From positions 1 to 38,454 of IMG/VR virus record IMGVR_UViG_3300046007_005826: 38,454 nucleotides of DNA; one strand, given 5' to 3'. The notes beneath the pieces were generated by a model. That model was not told where the DNA came from and ran no database searches. It saw nothing but the letters and a program-made list of their open reading frames with translations. How positions within the stretch are numbered: the first letter of the stretch is position 1; every line of letters starts with the position of its first letter. Origin of the DNA: a virus. Shown here piece by piece: positions 28,256 to 37,600 of the stretch. A program made the translations under genes and the position numbers.

Positions 28256-28289
28256 GCGTGTCCGTGGTCGCAAACGTGCCACCTACACT
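28256..28289 (+). promoter_or_regulatory. Late promoter 5 (tail and ejection operon)
   Basis: GCGTGTCCGTG (28256-28266), 17 bp, TACACT (28284-28289). The 11 upstream bases are identical to those of late promoter 1. Start near 28296, with GGAG (28300-28303) before ATG 28310. Confidence 0.8.
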
Positions 28290-28309
28290 GCCGGCATCTG
28301 GAGAATCGA

Positions 28310-28945
28310 ATGGCTTCTGACGTCCAAATCTGCAACATGGCCCTGAGCCACATCGGCTCCGAGGCGCGCGTCTCCTCCATCAGCCCGCCCGACGGCTCGG
28401 TCGAGGCCGGCCACTGCGCGACGTTCTACGACGTTGCGCGCACCGAGATGCTCGAGCCCGGCAACTGGGCCTTCTCGCTCAAGCGCGCCCAGCTCGCGCA
28501 AACCACCAACCCGAGCACCATCTGGGCTTACGCCTACGTCAAGCCCGCCGACTGCCTGCGGGCGCTGCGCATCCTGCGACCCTCGATCGCGATCACGGTG
28601 TTCACGCAGGACCTGGTGGTCGAGCCCCACACCGACGACCGCGACAGCGCGCCCTTTGACATCGAGGGCCAGGTGATCCTGACCAACGAGCCCGACGCGG
28701 TGCTGGTCTACGTGCAAGACGTGACCGACTCGACCAAGTTCCCGGCCTCGTTCACGAGCTCGTTCTCCTATTTGCTGAGCTCGTATCTCGCCGGCCCCAT
28801 CATCAAGGGCAACGAGGGCATTCGCGTCGGTGATGCCATGCGCCAACGCGCCATGAGCCTGGCGGACGTGTCGGCGACCGCAAGCGCCAACGCCTCGAGC
28901 GCCGACAACCTGCCGCAGTCCACCATCTTGTCGGTGCGCGCATGA
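28310..28945 (+). CDS. Tail tubular protein A-like (adaptor)
   Basis: 211 aa. DVQICNMALSHIGSEARVSS, CATFYDVARTEMLEPGNWAF and SFTSSFSYLLSSYLAGPIIK match the T7 gp11-type adaptor that joins the portal to the tail nozzle. The order adaptor-nozzle-ejection proteins is that of T7-like virions. Its stop overlaps the nozzle start (ATGA). Confidence 0.85.
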   Translation: MASDVQICNMALSHIGSEARVSSISPPDGSVEAGHCATFYDVARTEMLEPGNWAFSLKRAQLAQTTNPSTIWAYAYVKPADCLRALRILRPSIAITVFTQDLVVEPHTDDRDSAPFDIEGQVILTNEPDAVLVYVQDVTDSTKFPASFTSSFSYLLSSYLAGPIIKGNEGIRVGDAMRQRAMSLADVSATASANASSADNLPQSTILSVRA

Positions 28946-31389
28946 GCACGAAGTTCCTGCTGCGATCGTTTGCCGGCGGTGAGATCACGCCCGAGCTTGC
29001 CGGGCGCCTAGACCTGACCAAGTACCAGACGGGCCTCGCCCTGGCGCGCAACTTCATCACGCTCCCGCACGGGCCCGCCACGCGCCGGCCGGGGTTCGAG
29101 TTCATTCGCGCCGCCGGCAACTCGGCGCAGCGCGTGCGCCTGATCCCGTTCACCTTCAGCGCCAGCCAGACCGCGGTGCTCGAGTTTGGGCACCAATACA
29201 TTCGCTTTCACATCAACGGCGCCACACTGCTCTCGCCCACGCCCGCCGCCTGGTTGACGGCCACGGTCTACGCGGTCGGCGCCCTGGTGCTGCAAGGCGG
29301 CACCAAGTACTACTGCGTGACCGCGCACACCTCGGGCACCTTTGCGACCGACTTGGCCGCGGGCCGCTGGTACGCACTGCCGGCCACGGGCGAGTACCAG
29401 ATCCCGAGCCCGTTCAGCGGCGCCGACCTGTTCGACCTGCACTACACGCAGTCGGCGGACGTGATCACGATCACGCACCCGAGCTACGCCACGCGCGAGT
29501 TGAAGCGCTTGGGCGCCACCACCTGGACGCTGTCGACGCTGTCCTTTGCCGCCCCCACCAACGCGCCCACGATCACGGTCACCGCGACCGTCGCGCAAAA
29601 CCAGAACCTGACCACGCAAAAGTACGTGGTCACCACCGTGGGCGCCGACGGGGTCACCGAGTCGCTGCCCTCGACCCCCAAGGCCGTCTCCAACAACCTC
29701 ACGCTCGCCGGCAACTACAACACCATCACCTGGTCGGCCGTGGGCGGGGCGACGCGCTACAACGCCTACAAGCTCCGCGGCGGCATCTACGGCTACATCG
29801 GCCAGGCCCGACCCAACACCGGCGTCGTCACCAAGACGATCAGCACCATCGACCGCCCGGGCGCCGGCGACAAGACCGTGACCGTCACGACCTCGAGCGC
29901 GCACGGGTTCTCCAACAACGACCTGGTGTTGATCGAGGCGACCGGCGTCGCAAGCCTGAACGGCGCCTGGGTCATCACCGTCACCGGCGCCAGCACGTTC
30001 ACCTACGAGTCGGTCACCGACTCGACCGACAACGCGGTGGTCGGCACCGCCTCGATCCCCGAGCTCTCGATCATCGACGACAACGTGCTGCCCGACACCA
30101 GCGCCTCCCCGCCCGAGGACATCATCGCGCTGAACGCCGGCACCAACGACTACCCGGCCGCCACCACCTACCACGAGCAGCGCCGCTGGTTTGCCGGCAC
30201 CAACACCAAGCCCCAGGTGCTGTGGGCCACGCGCACCGGCACCGAGTCGAACCTGACGAGCTCGATCCCCTCGCGCGAGGCCGACGCCATGGAGCTGCGC
30301 ATTGCTTCGAGCCAGTACAACCAGATCCGCCACCTGGTGGCGCTCTCGGACCTGATCGCGTTCACCGCCGGCGGAGAGTTCCGCATCTACTCCGACAACG
30401 CCCCGGCCATCACGCCCACCAGCGTGACGATCAAGCCGCAGGGCTACGCCGGTGCCGCCAACGTGCAGCCGGTGGTCACGACGGGCTCGATCCTGTACGT
30501 ACAAGCCCAGGGCTCGCGCGTGCGTGAGCTCTCCTACAGCTGGGAGGCCAACAGCTACCGCACGGTCGACGCCTCGATCATGGCGACGCACCGGTTCAAC
30601 GGGTTTACGGTTGATGAGCTGGCCTACAGCCGCGCGCCCGACTCGATCCTGTGGGCCGTGCGCGACGACGGCGTGCTGCTGGGGCTCACCTACGTGCCGG
30701 ACCAGCAGGTCTACGGCTGGCACGCGCACGACACCCAGGGCACGTTCGAGTCGGTGTGCGTGGTGCCTGAGAACAACGAGGACGTGCTCTACGCCGTGGT
30801 GCGCCGCACGATCGGCGCCAGCCAACTGCGCTACATCGAGCGCCTGCGCTCGCGCTTGTTCACCAACCAGGACGATGCGTTTTTTGTCGACTCCGGGCTC
30901 ACCTACTCGGGCGCCCCGGCCACCACAATCAGTGGGCTCACGCACCTCGAGGGCAAGACCGTCGACATCCTGGCCGACGGCGCGGTCGAAGCGCGCCAGG
31001 TCGTGACCGGCGGCCAGGTCGTGCTCGGCACGGCCGCAAGCCTGGTGCACATCGGGCTGCCGATCACGGCGGATCTGCGCACGCTGCCGCTCGCAATGGA
31101 AGGCGCCCAGGCGGCGGGGCAGGGCACGGTCAAGAACGTCAACAAGGTGCACCTGCGCGTGTCGCAGTCGAGCGTGATCAAGGCCGGGCCCGCGTTTGAT
31201 CGCCTGCGCGAGTACCCGGCGCGCGCCATCTCCGACCCCTACGGCTCACCGCCCGCGCTGCGCGACGGCGAGCTCACACTCTCGATCGACCCGAGCTGGA
31301 ACCAGGACGCCGCGATCTGCGTGCGGCAAGATTTGCCGCTGCCGCTCACCGTGCTCTCGATGACGCTCGAGATCCAGAGCGGTGGCTGA
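28942..31389 (+). CDS. Tail tubular protein B-like (nozzle)
   Basis: 815 aa. FLLRSFAGGEITPELAGRLD, LTKYQTGLALARNFITLPHG and PATRRPGFEFIRAAG at the start, and TYHEQRRWFAGTNTKPQVLW with DLIAFTAGGEFRIYSD in the middle, are characteristic of podovirus nozzle proteins that assemble as a hexamer below the adaptor. It is largely beta-strand, with a fibronectin/Ig-like insert (about 200-380: GDKTVTVTTSSAHGFSNNDL). The C-terminus ends TVLSMTLEIQSGG. Confidence 0.85.
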   Translation: MSTKFLLRSFAGGEITPELAGRLDLTKYQTGLALARNFITLPHGPATRRPGFEFIRAAGNSAQRVRLIPFTFSASQTAVLEFGHQYIRFHINGATLLSPTPAAWLTATVYAVGALVLQGGTKYYCVTAHTSGTFATDLAAGRWYALPATGEYQIPSPFSGADLFDLHYTQSADVITITHPSYATRELKRLGATTWTLSTLSFAAPTNAPTITVTATVAQNQNLTTQKYVVTTVGADGVTESLPSTPKAVSNNLTLAGNYNTITWSAVGGATRYNAYKLRGGIYGYIGQARPNTGVVTKTISTIDRPGAGDKTVTVTTSSAHGFSNNDLVLIEATGVASLNGAWVITVTGASTFTYESVTDSTDNAVVGTASIPELSIIDDNVLPDTSASPPEDIIALNAGTNDYPAATTYHEQRRWFAGTNTKPQVLWATRTGTESNLTSSIPSREADAMELRIASSQYNQIRHLVALSDLIAFTAGGEFRIYSDNAPAITPTSVTIKPQGYAGAANVQPVVTTGSILYVQAQGSRVRELSYSWEANSYRTVDASIMATHRFNGFTVDELAYSRAPDSILWAVRDDGVLLGLTYVPDQQVYGWHAHDTQGTFESVCVVPENNEDVLYAVVRRTIGASQLRYIERLRSRLFTNQDDAFFVDSGLTYSGAPATTISGLTHLEGKTVDILADGAVEARQVVTGGQVVLGTAASLVHIGLPITADLRTLPLAMEGAQAAGQGTVKNVNKVHLRVSQSSVIKAGPAFDRLREYPARAISDPYGSPPALRDGELTLSIDPSWNQDAAICVRQDLPLPLTVLSMTLEIQSGG

Positions 31390-31843
31390 GGTCTCGATCC
31401 GACCCACCGCACCGGGCGACGCCGAGCACCTCATCGCCCACCTTCGGCCCGCCGACTTGGCCGAGTGCCAGGCCTACGGTCGGGACGACATCGCCGCCGG
31501 CATCCAGGCGAGCGTCGAGCGCTCCGTGTTGTGCTGGAGCGGGTGGGTCGACGGTGAGCTTGCCGCGATCCTGGGCGTGGCCCCGGTCAACCTGCTCACC
31601 GGCATCGGCTCGCCCTGGATGCTCGGCACGCCGGTGCTCGACCGACACCAGCGTGTCCTTGTCCGCAGCACCCCCGAGTACATTGCCCGAATGCTAAAGG
31701 CGTTCCCGCACCTGGTGAATTTTGTGCACGCGAAGAACACCACCAGCGTGCGCTGGCTGCGCCGTCTGGGGTTCACGCTGCATGAAGCCGTGCCCTACGG
31801 CGCGCTCGGTGAGCCTTTCCACCCGTTTGAAATGCGAGCCTAA
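31382..31843 (+). CDS. T7 gp13-like internal protein (GNAT fold)
   Basis: 153 aa from GTG 31382, overlapping the nozzle stop by eight bases. IGSPWMLGTPVLDRHQRVLV and HLVNFVHAKNTTSVRWLRRL (then GFTLHEAVPYG) match the DUF2833/gp13-type proteins, which have a GNAT fold but usually lack a proven acetylation activity. They are needed for assembly of the ejection apparatus. The P-loop-like acetyl-CoA motif of active GNATs is not evident. Confidence 0.8.
   Translation: MAEVSIRPTAPGDAEHLIAHLRPADLAECQAYGRDDIAAGIQASVERSVLCWSGWVDGELAAILGVAPVNLLTGIGSPWMLGTPVLDRHQRVLVRSTPEYIARMLKAFPHLVNFVHAKNTTSVRWLRRLGFTLHEAVPYGALGEPFHPFEMRA
31651..31684 (+). promoter_or_regulatory. Possible intragenic late promoter before ejection proteins
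   Basis: GCGTG-TCCTTG (31651-31661), 17 bp, then TACATT (31679-31684). One base differs from late promoter 1 in the 11-base upstream element, and the -10 is close to TACACT/TACCAT. It would add transcript for the genes from 31846 onward. It lies in coding sequence, so chance is possible. Confidence 0.4.
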
Positions 31844-31845
31844 CC

Positions 31846-32487
31846 ATGTGTGAGCCGACCACCATTGCCGCCATCGGCACCTGGCTTGCCGGCAGTGGCG
31901 CCGCTGCAGGCACCGCGGCTGCTGCAAGCACCGCCGCTGCCGCCGGCACCGCTGCTGCTGCTGCGGGCACCGCGGCCGCTGCCGCCGGCACTGCCGCCGC
32001 CGGCATGACCACCGCGCAAATGATCGCCCTCGGGCTTTCCGCGGCGGGCACTGGCATCAGCACCATCAGCGCGATGAACCAGGCCGACGCCGCCAAACAG
32101 GTCGCGCGCAACAACGCGCAGATGGCCGAGATGGCGGCCGACGACGCCATCCGTCGCGGCGAGCAGGACGCCCTGGCGGTGCAGCGCAAGGGCGCCGCAC
32201 TTAAATCCGCGCAGCGCGTGAACCTCGCCAGCAAAGGCTTGGATCTGACCTACGGCACGGCCGCCGACCTGCAAGACCAGACCGACTTTTTCACCCAGTC
32301 GGACGTTGCCACCACGCGCGACAACGCCCGGCGCGAGGCCTACAACCTGCGCGCCCGCGGCCAGAACATGCTGGCTCAGGGCCGGGCCGACAGCCTGAAC
32401 TCCATGTACGGCGCAGCGGGGTCGCTGCTGGCCGGCGGCGGTCAGGTGGCCGACAAGTGGTACACCTACACCCGGAAAGGGCCGTAA
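31846..32487 (+). CDS. T7 gp14-like internal virion (ejection) protein
   Basis: 213 aa. The first 50 residues carry five imperfect repeats of a 7-residue Ala/Gly/Thr unit (AGTAAAA), followed by a hydrophobic segment (MIALGLSAAGTGISTISAMN). Then come DAAKQVARNNAQMAEMAADD and QRVNLASKGLDLTYGTAADL, typical of gp14-like proteins that leave the virion first and form a channel in the outer membrane. The DNA of the repeats is GC-rich triplets (gct/gcc/gca). Confidence 0.75.
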   Translation: MCEPTTIAAIGTWLAGSGAAAGTAAAASTAAAAGTAAAAAGTAAAAAGTAAAGMTTAQMIALGLSAAGTGISTISAMNQADAAKQVARNNAQMAEMAADDAIRRGEQDALAVQRKGAALKSAQRVNLASKGLDLTYGTAADLQDQTDFFTQSDVATTRDNARREAYNLRARGQNMLAQGRADSLNSMYGAAGSLLAGGGQVADKWYTYTRKGP

Positions 32488-32490
32488 GTC

Positions 32491-34611
32491 ATGCCGCAAG
32501 TTCCCGTTTACGGCGACCGCCAGGTCCGCACGCAACCGCTGCAACCCGCCTTCCAAAACACGCCCGACGTCAGCTCGGGCGCGCGTGCGCTCGCGCAAGG
32601 CCTGGGCCAGGTGGCCGAGGCCGCCGATCGCATCGACCTGCGCGATGCGCAGGCCAAGGCCAGCACTGTCGAGTCTAAGATCACCAGCGAGTGGTTGAAG
32701 TGGGACTCAAGCACAGAAGGCCGCGCCAAGTACCGAGGCCAGAACGCCGACGGCTACGCCCCGGCCGCTCAGGCCTGGTGGGAAAACGCTCGCAAAACTT
32801 ACGGCACCGATCTTGACCCCCGCGCCGGTGCAATCGCCGGGCGCAGTCTGGCGGCCAAGCGTGATGCAGCAATGGGCAACGTGCGCACGTTCACCGGGGC
32901 CGAGAAAGAGCGCCACGCCGACGAGACCTACGCCGCCGACGTCAACACCACGATCCAGTTCGGGGTCACCTCGGGCAACGTCGCGAGCACCGCGCAGCAG
33001 ATCCGCGAGAAGGCCGCCGTGCTCGGCGCGCGCAAGGGCTGGACCACCGAGCAGGTGCAGGCCGAGGCCGGCAAGAACCTGTCCGCCATGCACCTGGCGC
33101 AAATCACCAAGCTCGCCGAGGTCAACGCCCAGGCCGCGCAAACCTACTACGACGCCAACAAGGCCGAGGTCGGGTTCCAGAACCAGGCGCGCGTTGAGCA
33201 GGTGCTAAAAGGCGAGCTCGACAACCAGTTCGCGACCCAGTTCGCTGCAAGCGTGGCGACCAAGCCGCTCGCCGAGCAGCTGGCCGACGCCGCCAAAATC
33301 ACCGACCCGCAGCGCCGCGAGAAGGCGCTCAACCAGATCCGCAACAACCACGCCCTGGTCAAGCAGGCCGAGCAAGAGGTCGAGGCCCGCGCCTCCGACC
33401 AGGCCTGGCAGCTGTTTGCCCAGGGGCAAAAGATCCCCGAGGCGGTCCTCTCGCAAATGTCGGGGCGCGAGCGCGCCCAGCTGCAAGAGTCGCAGCGCAC
33501 CCGCTCCGAGCGCCTGGCCGCCGGCACTCCGGTCAAGACCGACATGCGCACCTACATCGACGTGCGCGAAAAACTCGCCCGCGGGGAAAAGGTCGACCTG
33601 CGCGCTTACACCGAACGGATCGCGCCGGCGCAGATGGAGTCGCTGCTCGACATCCAGGGCGCCGCGGCCAAGCCCGGCAGCGTCAAGCAAGACAGCATGC
33701 TGACCGACGAGGCGCGCATCAACACCGCGCTGATTGGCCTCGGCATCGACAAGAAAAAAGACCCGGACACCGCGTCGCGACTGACGCTCGAGATCGACCG
33801 CCAGGTACGCCTGGCCTCGGCCAACAAGGGCGGCAAGGATCTGACCGCCGACGAGAAGCAGGCGATCGTCGACCGCGTGGTGATGGACAAGGTGTACGTC
33901 GACGAGTGGGGCACCGACCCGCAAAAGCCCACGGCTTTGGTCACGCCCGACGAGATGCGCAACGCCTACGTGCGCGTCAACGGCAAGAACTACAAGGTGT
34001 CCTCGGTGCCGGCCACCGATCGCCGCCAGATCATCCAGGCGCTGCAGGCCACCGGCCAGGTGCCCACCGAGCAGGCCGTGGTCGAGATGTACTTGTCTGC
34101 CCAGCGCAATCGGCCGGCTGCACCGGCCCCGGCCGCTGCACCAGCTCCGGCACCCGTTGCCGCGCCTGCCCCGGTTGCAGCGCCGGCACCCGCAGCAGCG
34201 CCTGCACCAGCGCCTGCGAGGGCACCCGCTCCGGCACCGGCCGCGCGCGCACCGGCGCCCGCTCCGGCGCCCGCGGCGCGAACCGATCTCGAAAACGATC
34301 GGCAACGAATCATGCGCGAAGCCGCGGAAAGCACGGTTCAGACCCGGCCTGCCGCGGCGCCAGCGCCCGCGCAGCCGGCAGATGTTCCGACGCTAACACG
34401 ACAGCTCGAGAACGTGGTCAAGCGGCTCTTGAACGACACGCGATTGCCCACCGCCGTCAAAGAGCAAATGGAAGTTGGCGTGCGCGATATTTCCAGCGAC
34501 CTCAAAACCCTGGGTCTGACCGACGCGCAGATCGAAGCAATCATCGATCGCGCCAGCAAAGACCGCGTCACGTTCAGCCCCAACGCCGCCGCGAAAGGCA
34601 CCGCTAAATGA
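32491..34611 (+). CDS. Ejection protein (T7 gp15-like), Ala-Pro linker
   Basis: 706 aa. Long helical, charged sequence (YGDRQVRTQPLQPAFQNTPD, GARALAQGLGQVAEAADRID, then LVKQAEQEVEARASDQAWQL) typical of gp15-type proteins that line the channel for DNA ejection. At about residues 545-600 there is an Ala-Pro repeat of some 50 residues, a rigid linker, followed by a helical C-terminal domain (DVPTLTRQLENVVKRLLNDT). Family call is by position and general character; sequence motifs are weak. Confidence 0.7.
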   Translation: MPQVPVYGDRQVRTQPLQPAFQNTPDVSSGARALAQGLGQVAEAADRIDLRDAQAKASTVESKITSEWLKWDSSTEGRAKYRGQNADGYAPAAQAWWENARKTYGTDLDPRAGAIAGRSLAAKRDAAMGNVRTFTGAEKERHADETYAADVNTTIQFGVTSGNVASTAQQIREKAAVLGARKGWTTEQVQAEAGKNLSAMHLAQITKLAEVNAQAAQTYYDANKAEVGFQNQARVEQVLKGELDNQFATQFAASVATKPLAEQLADAAKITDPQRREKALNQIRNNHALVKQAEQEVEARASDQAWQLFAQGQKIPEAVLSQMSGRERAQLQESQRTRSERLAAGTPVKTDMRTYIDVREKLARGEKVDLRAYTERIAPAQMESLLDIQGAAAKPGSVKQDSMLTDEARINTALIGLGIDKKKDPDTASRLTLEIDRQVRLASANKGGKDLTADEKQAIVDRVVMDKVYVDEWGTDPQKPTALVTPDEMRNAYVRVNGKNYKVSSVPATDRRQIIQALQATGQVPTEQAVVEMYLSAQRNRPAAPAPAAAPAPAPVAAPAPVAAPAPAAAPAPAPARAPAPAPAARAPAPAPAPAARTDLENDRQRIMREAAESTVQTRPAAAPAPAQPADVPTLTRQLENVVKRLLNDTRLPTAVKEQMEVGVRDISSDLKTLGLTDAQIEAIIDRASKDRVTFSPNAAAKGTAK

Positions 34612-37600
34612 CCGACTACTTGCGTCTGGCGCAGGAGCGCGCACCGCAATCGCCCGACGTTCAGGACAACCCCTACCTGCCGCTGGCGCGTGAGCAGCAG
34701 AACCTGCAACAAAACCGCGCCCGCACCGTCATCGAGTCGGCGCTGCAGGGCGACCCGGACATTGCCGCCGAGCGACTGCGCCTGTCGCAAACCTCGGGCG
34801 TGCCGCTGCCGGTGGTCGAGCGCAACCTCGAGGCCCTGCGCCTCAAAGAGCGCGCCCGTGCCATCGACCTGATCCAACTCGCGCAAGAGTCGCCGGTGCT
34901 CTACCGGCAGCTGGTCGACCCGACGTTCACGACCACCTCGATCGACGACCTCGACACGCTCAAGAACCTCGAGCGCTCGGTCGGCCGCGGCGTGCGCTAC
35001 GTCATGGGCGCCGATGCCAAGGGCGGGCTGCCGAGCGATCTCGCCGGCGCCGCCAAGTCCGTGGCGCTCGGCGGCACGGTGGGCGTGGGCAAGATGGCCT
35101 TCGACGTTGCCGGCACCGTGAACGACCTGATCGGCTGGCAGAGCGGGGCGCAGGCCGCGCGCGGCACGGCCCGGCGCTTGCAGGGCGTGATGGACGAGTA
35201 CGGGTTCCAGCCCGAGTCAAGCACCGGCCAGGCCGTGCGCTCAGGCCTGCAGTCGGCCGGCACCAACCTCGCGATCCTGCCGGTGGGCCTCTACCGCGGG
35301 CTTTACGCCACCGCCAATCAGGCCGCCTCGACGGTGGCCGGTATCCTCTCGGCCGGCGTGGGCTCGGCCGCGTTCAACGAGGCACGCGAGCAGGGCCGCA
35401 ATCAGCTGCAGGCCGCCGTCTACGCGATCCCGCAGGGCACGTTCGAGTACGTGTTCGAGCGCATCCCCGCCGCCAAGCTGTTTGGGGACCTGGCCGCCAA
35501 TACCGGTTTGCTAAAACTGCTCGGCCGCCAAACCCTGAGCGAGGGTTGGACCGAGCAGCTCACCACGCTGACGCAAGACTTCAACGAGTGGATGAACCTG
35601 AACCCGGACAAGACCCTGGCCGAGTTCATCCAGGAGCGCCCCGAGGCCGCCTACCAGACGTTCATCGCCACCCTGGTCGGCGTGGGCGTGCAGACCTCCA
35701 CGATCAAGGGCATCAACAAGGTCATCGAGGCCGCGAGCGATCGCAGCCTGCAGTTCGACCAGGACCTGCTGCAGCAGCAGATGCAGCTGGCCGCGACCTC
35801 GATGCTGCGCCAGCGCAGCCCCGAGCAGTTCCGCGCCCACGTGCAGCGCGTGGTCGACGCCAACGACGGCGCCAAGAAAGAGGTCTACGTCGACGCCGAG
35901 GTGCTGAACCAACTGCCGCAAGAGCTGCTGGCGCAGCTGCCCGAGTCGGTGCGCGAGCAGATCCCGGGCGCGCTCGAGGCCAACAGCACGGTCGCTGTGC
36001 CGATGGCCGACGTGCTGACCGTGGCGCCCGGCACCGAGCTCGAGCAGATCCTGAACGACAACGCTCGCATGCGGCCCAACGCGCCTTCGCGCGTCGAGGC
36101 CCAGCTCACCGAGCAGCTCCTGCGCCGAGAAGCCGACCGCGTGCTGCAGCAAGCCGCCGACACCCAGGCCTGGCAGCAAAGCAGCGAGCAGGTCAAGACC
36201 GCGATCCTCGAGCAGCTCAGCAGCACCGGGCGGTTCACGCCCGACGTGAACGACGCCTACGCCACGCTGCAGGCCAACTTCTTCTCGACCATGGCCGCGC
36301 GCGTCGGGCTGACGCCGCAGGAGCTCTTCCAGCGCTACAACCTGAAGGTGGCGGCAAAGCAGGTGGGGCAGGGCGGTGTGCTGAATGCCGACGTCACCAC
36401 GCCCGAGTTCCGCACCTGGTTCGGCGAGTCCAAGATCGTAAACGCCGACGGCGCGCCCATGCAGCTCTACCGCGGCATGGCCGGCGAGACGCTCCCGGCA
36501 GAGGGCGTCACCGAGATGCGCCCGACTACGGGCCTGCTCGGCACTGGCATCTACATGACCGGCGTGCCCCGCCGCGCCGAGGGTTACGCTCGGGGCGAGC
36601 AGGGGCAGACCTACCCGCTCTACGCTTCGATTCAAAACCCGATCAGCGAAGACGCCTTTATTGAGCGCTTTGGCCGCACTCGCCGCACGCCCGAGGAAAA
36701 CCAAGCAATCACTGACCAACTGATCAGTGAAGGCTACGACGGTGTCATCGCCCAGCGCGGCGACGGCCAGGCCTGGGAGGTCGTGGCGTTCCGCCCCGAG
36801 CAGGTCAAGTCGGTGTTCAACGAGCGCCCGACCCAGGCGCCCGGCATCCTCGAGCAGCGCGGTGTCCAGGAAAAGGGCAAGACCGTGCCGGCCGAGGTCG
36901 ACGCCACTGCCAACGTCGAGTCGGCGTTTGAGTTCGCCGCCACCCAGTCGTTCCCCACCAACCGCGACTTCAAGCTCTCCCTCCAAGCGCGCGTGGTCGC
37001 TGCCGCCAAAGCCGCCAAGGTCAAGCTCAACGAGTTCACGCAAGGCACCGAGCAGTACCTGGTGCGCATTGCCTTGGCCGATGGCCTAACCGCGCTGCGC
37101 ACCAACGCCAACGCTGTTGGCTGGTACAACGAAAAAGTGACCAAGGCCCTGCGCCTGGTGTCGCTGATCCACCCCGAGATCGCCACCGACCCGCAGGCCA
37201 AGTTCGCGTTTGTGTGGGCCATGGCCGTGACCTCCAACGGGCTCAAGGTCGACAAGAACTTCGAGCTGGCCGAGAAGGTTTACCAGGGCTACAAGACCAC
37301 CGGTCAGATGCCCACCGACGTCGGCATCGGCACCGCCGCCGAAGCAATCAACCGCTCGCTGGGGCTCTACAACACGCTGATCGAGAAGCACGGCTTCGAG
37401 GTCGTCGAGAAGTTCATGACCACGCTGCAGCCTGCGGGCGAGGTCGAAAAGTTCACCGGCAACAAGGTCACCGGCGAGAACAAGACCACCCTGGTGTACG
37501 GTGCCGCCGCACTGGGTCCGAAGATCGGCAACGGGTTTTTCATGAACCTGTACGGGCGCTTCGAGCAGCTCACCATGGACCGCTGGCTGATGCGCACCTG

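Noticed and set aside
3119-35063. Other TCCGTG occurrences (3119, 19383, 31523, 35058)
   Set aside because: They lie within genes, lack the GCGTG/GGGTG extension, and have no -10-like hexamer 17 bp downstream, so they are not counted as late promoters.
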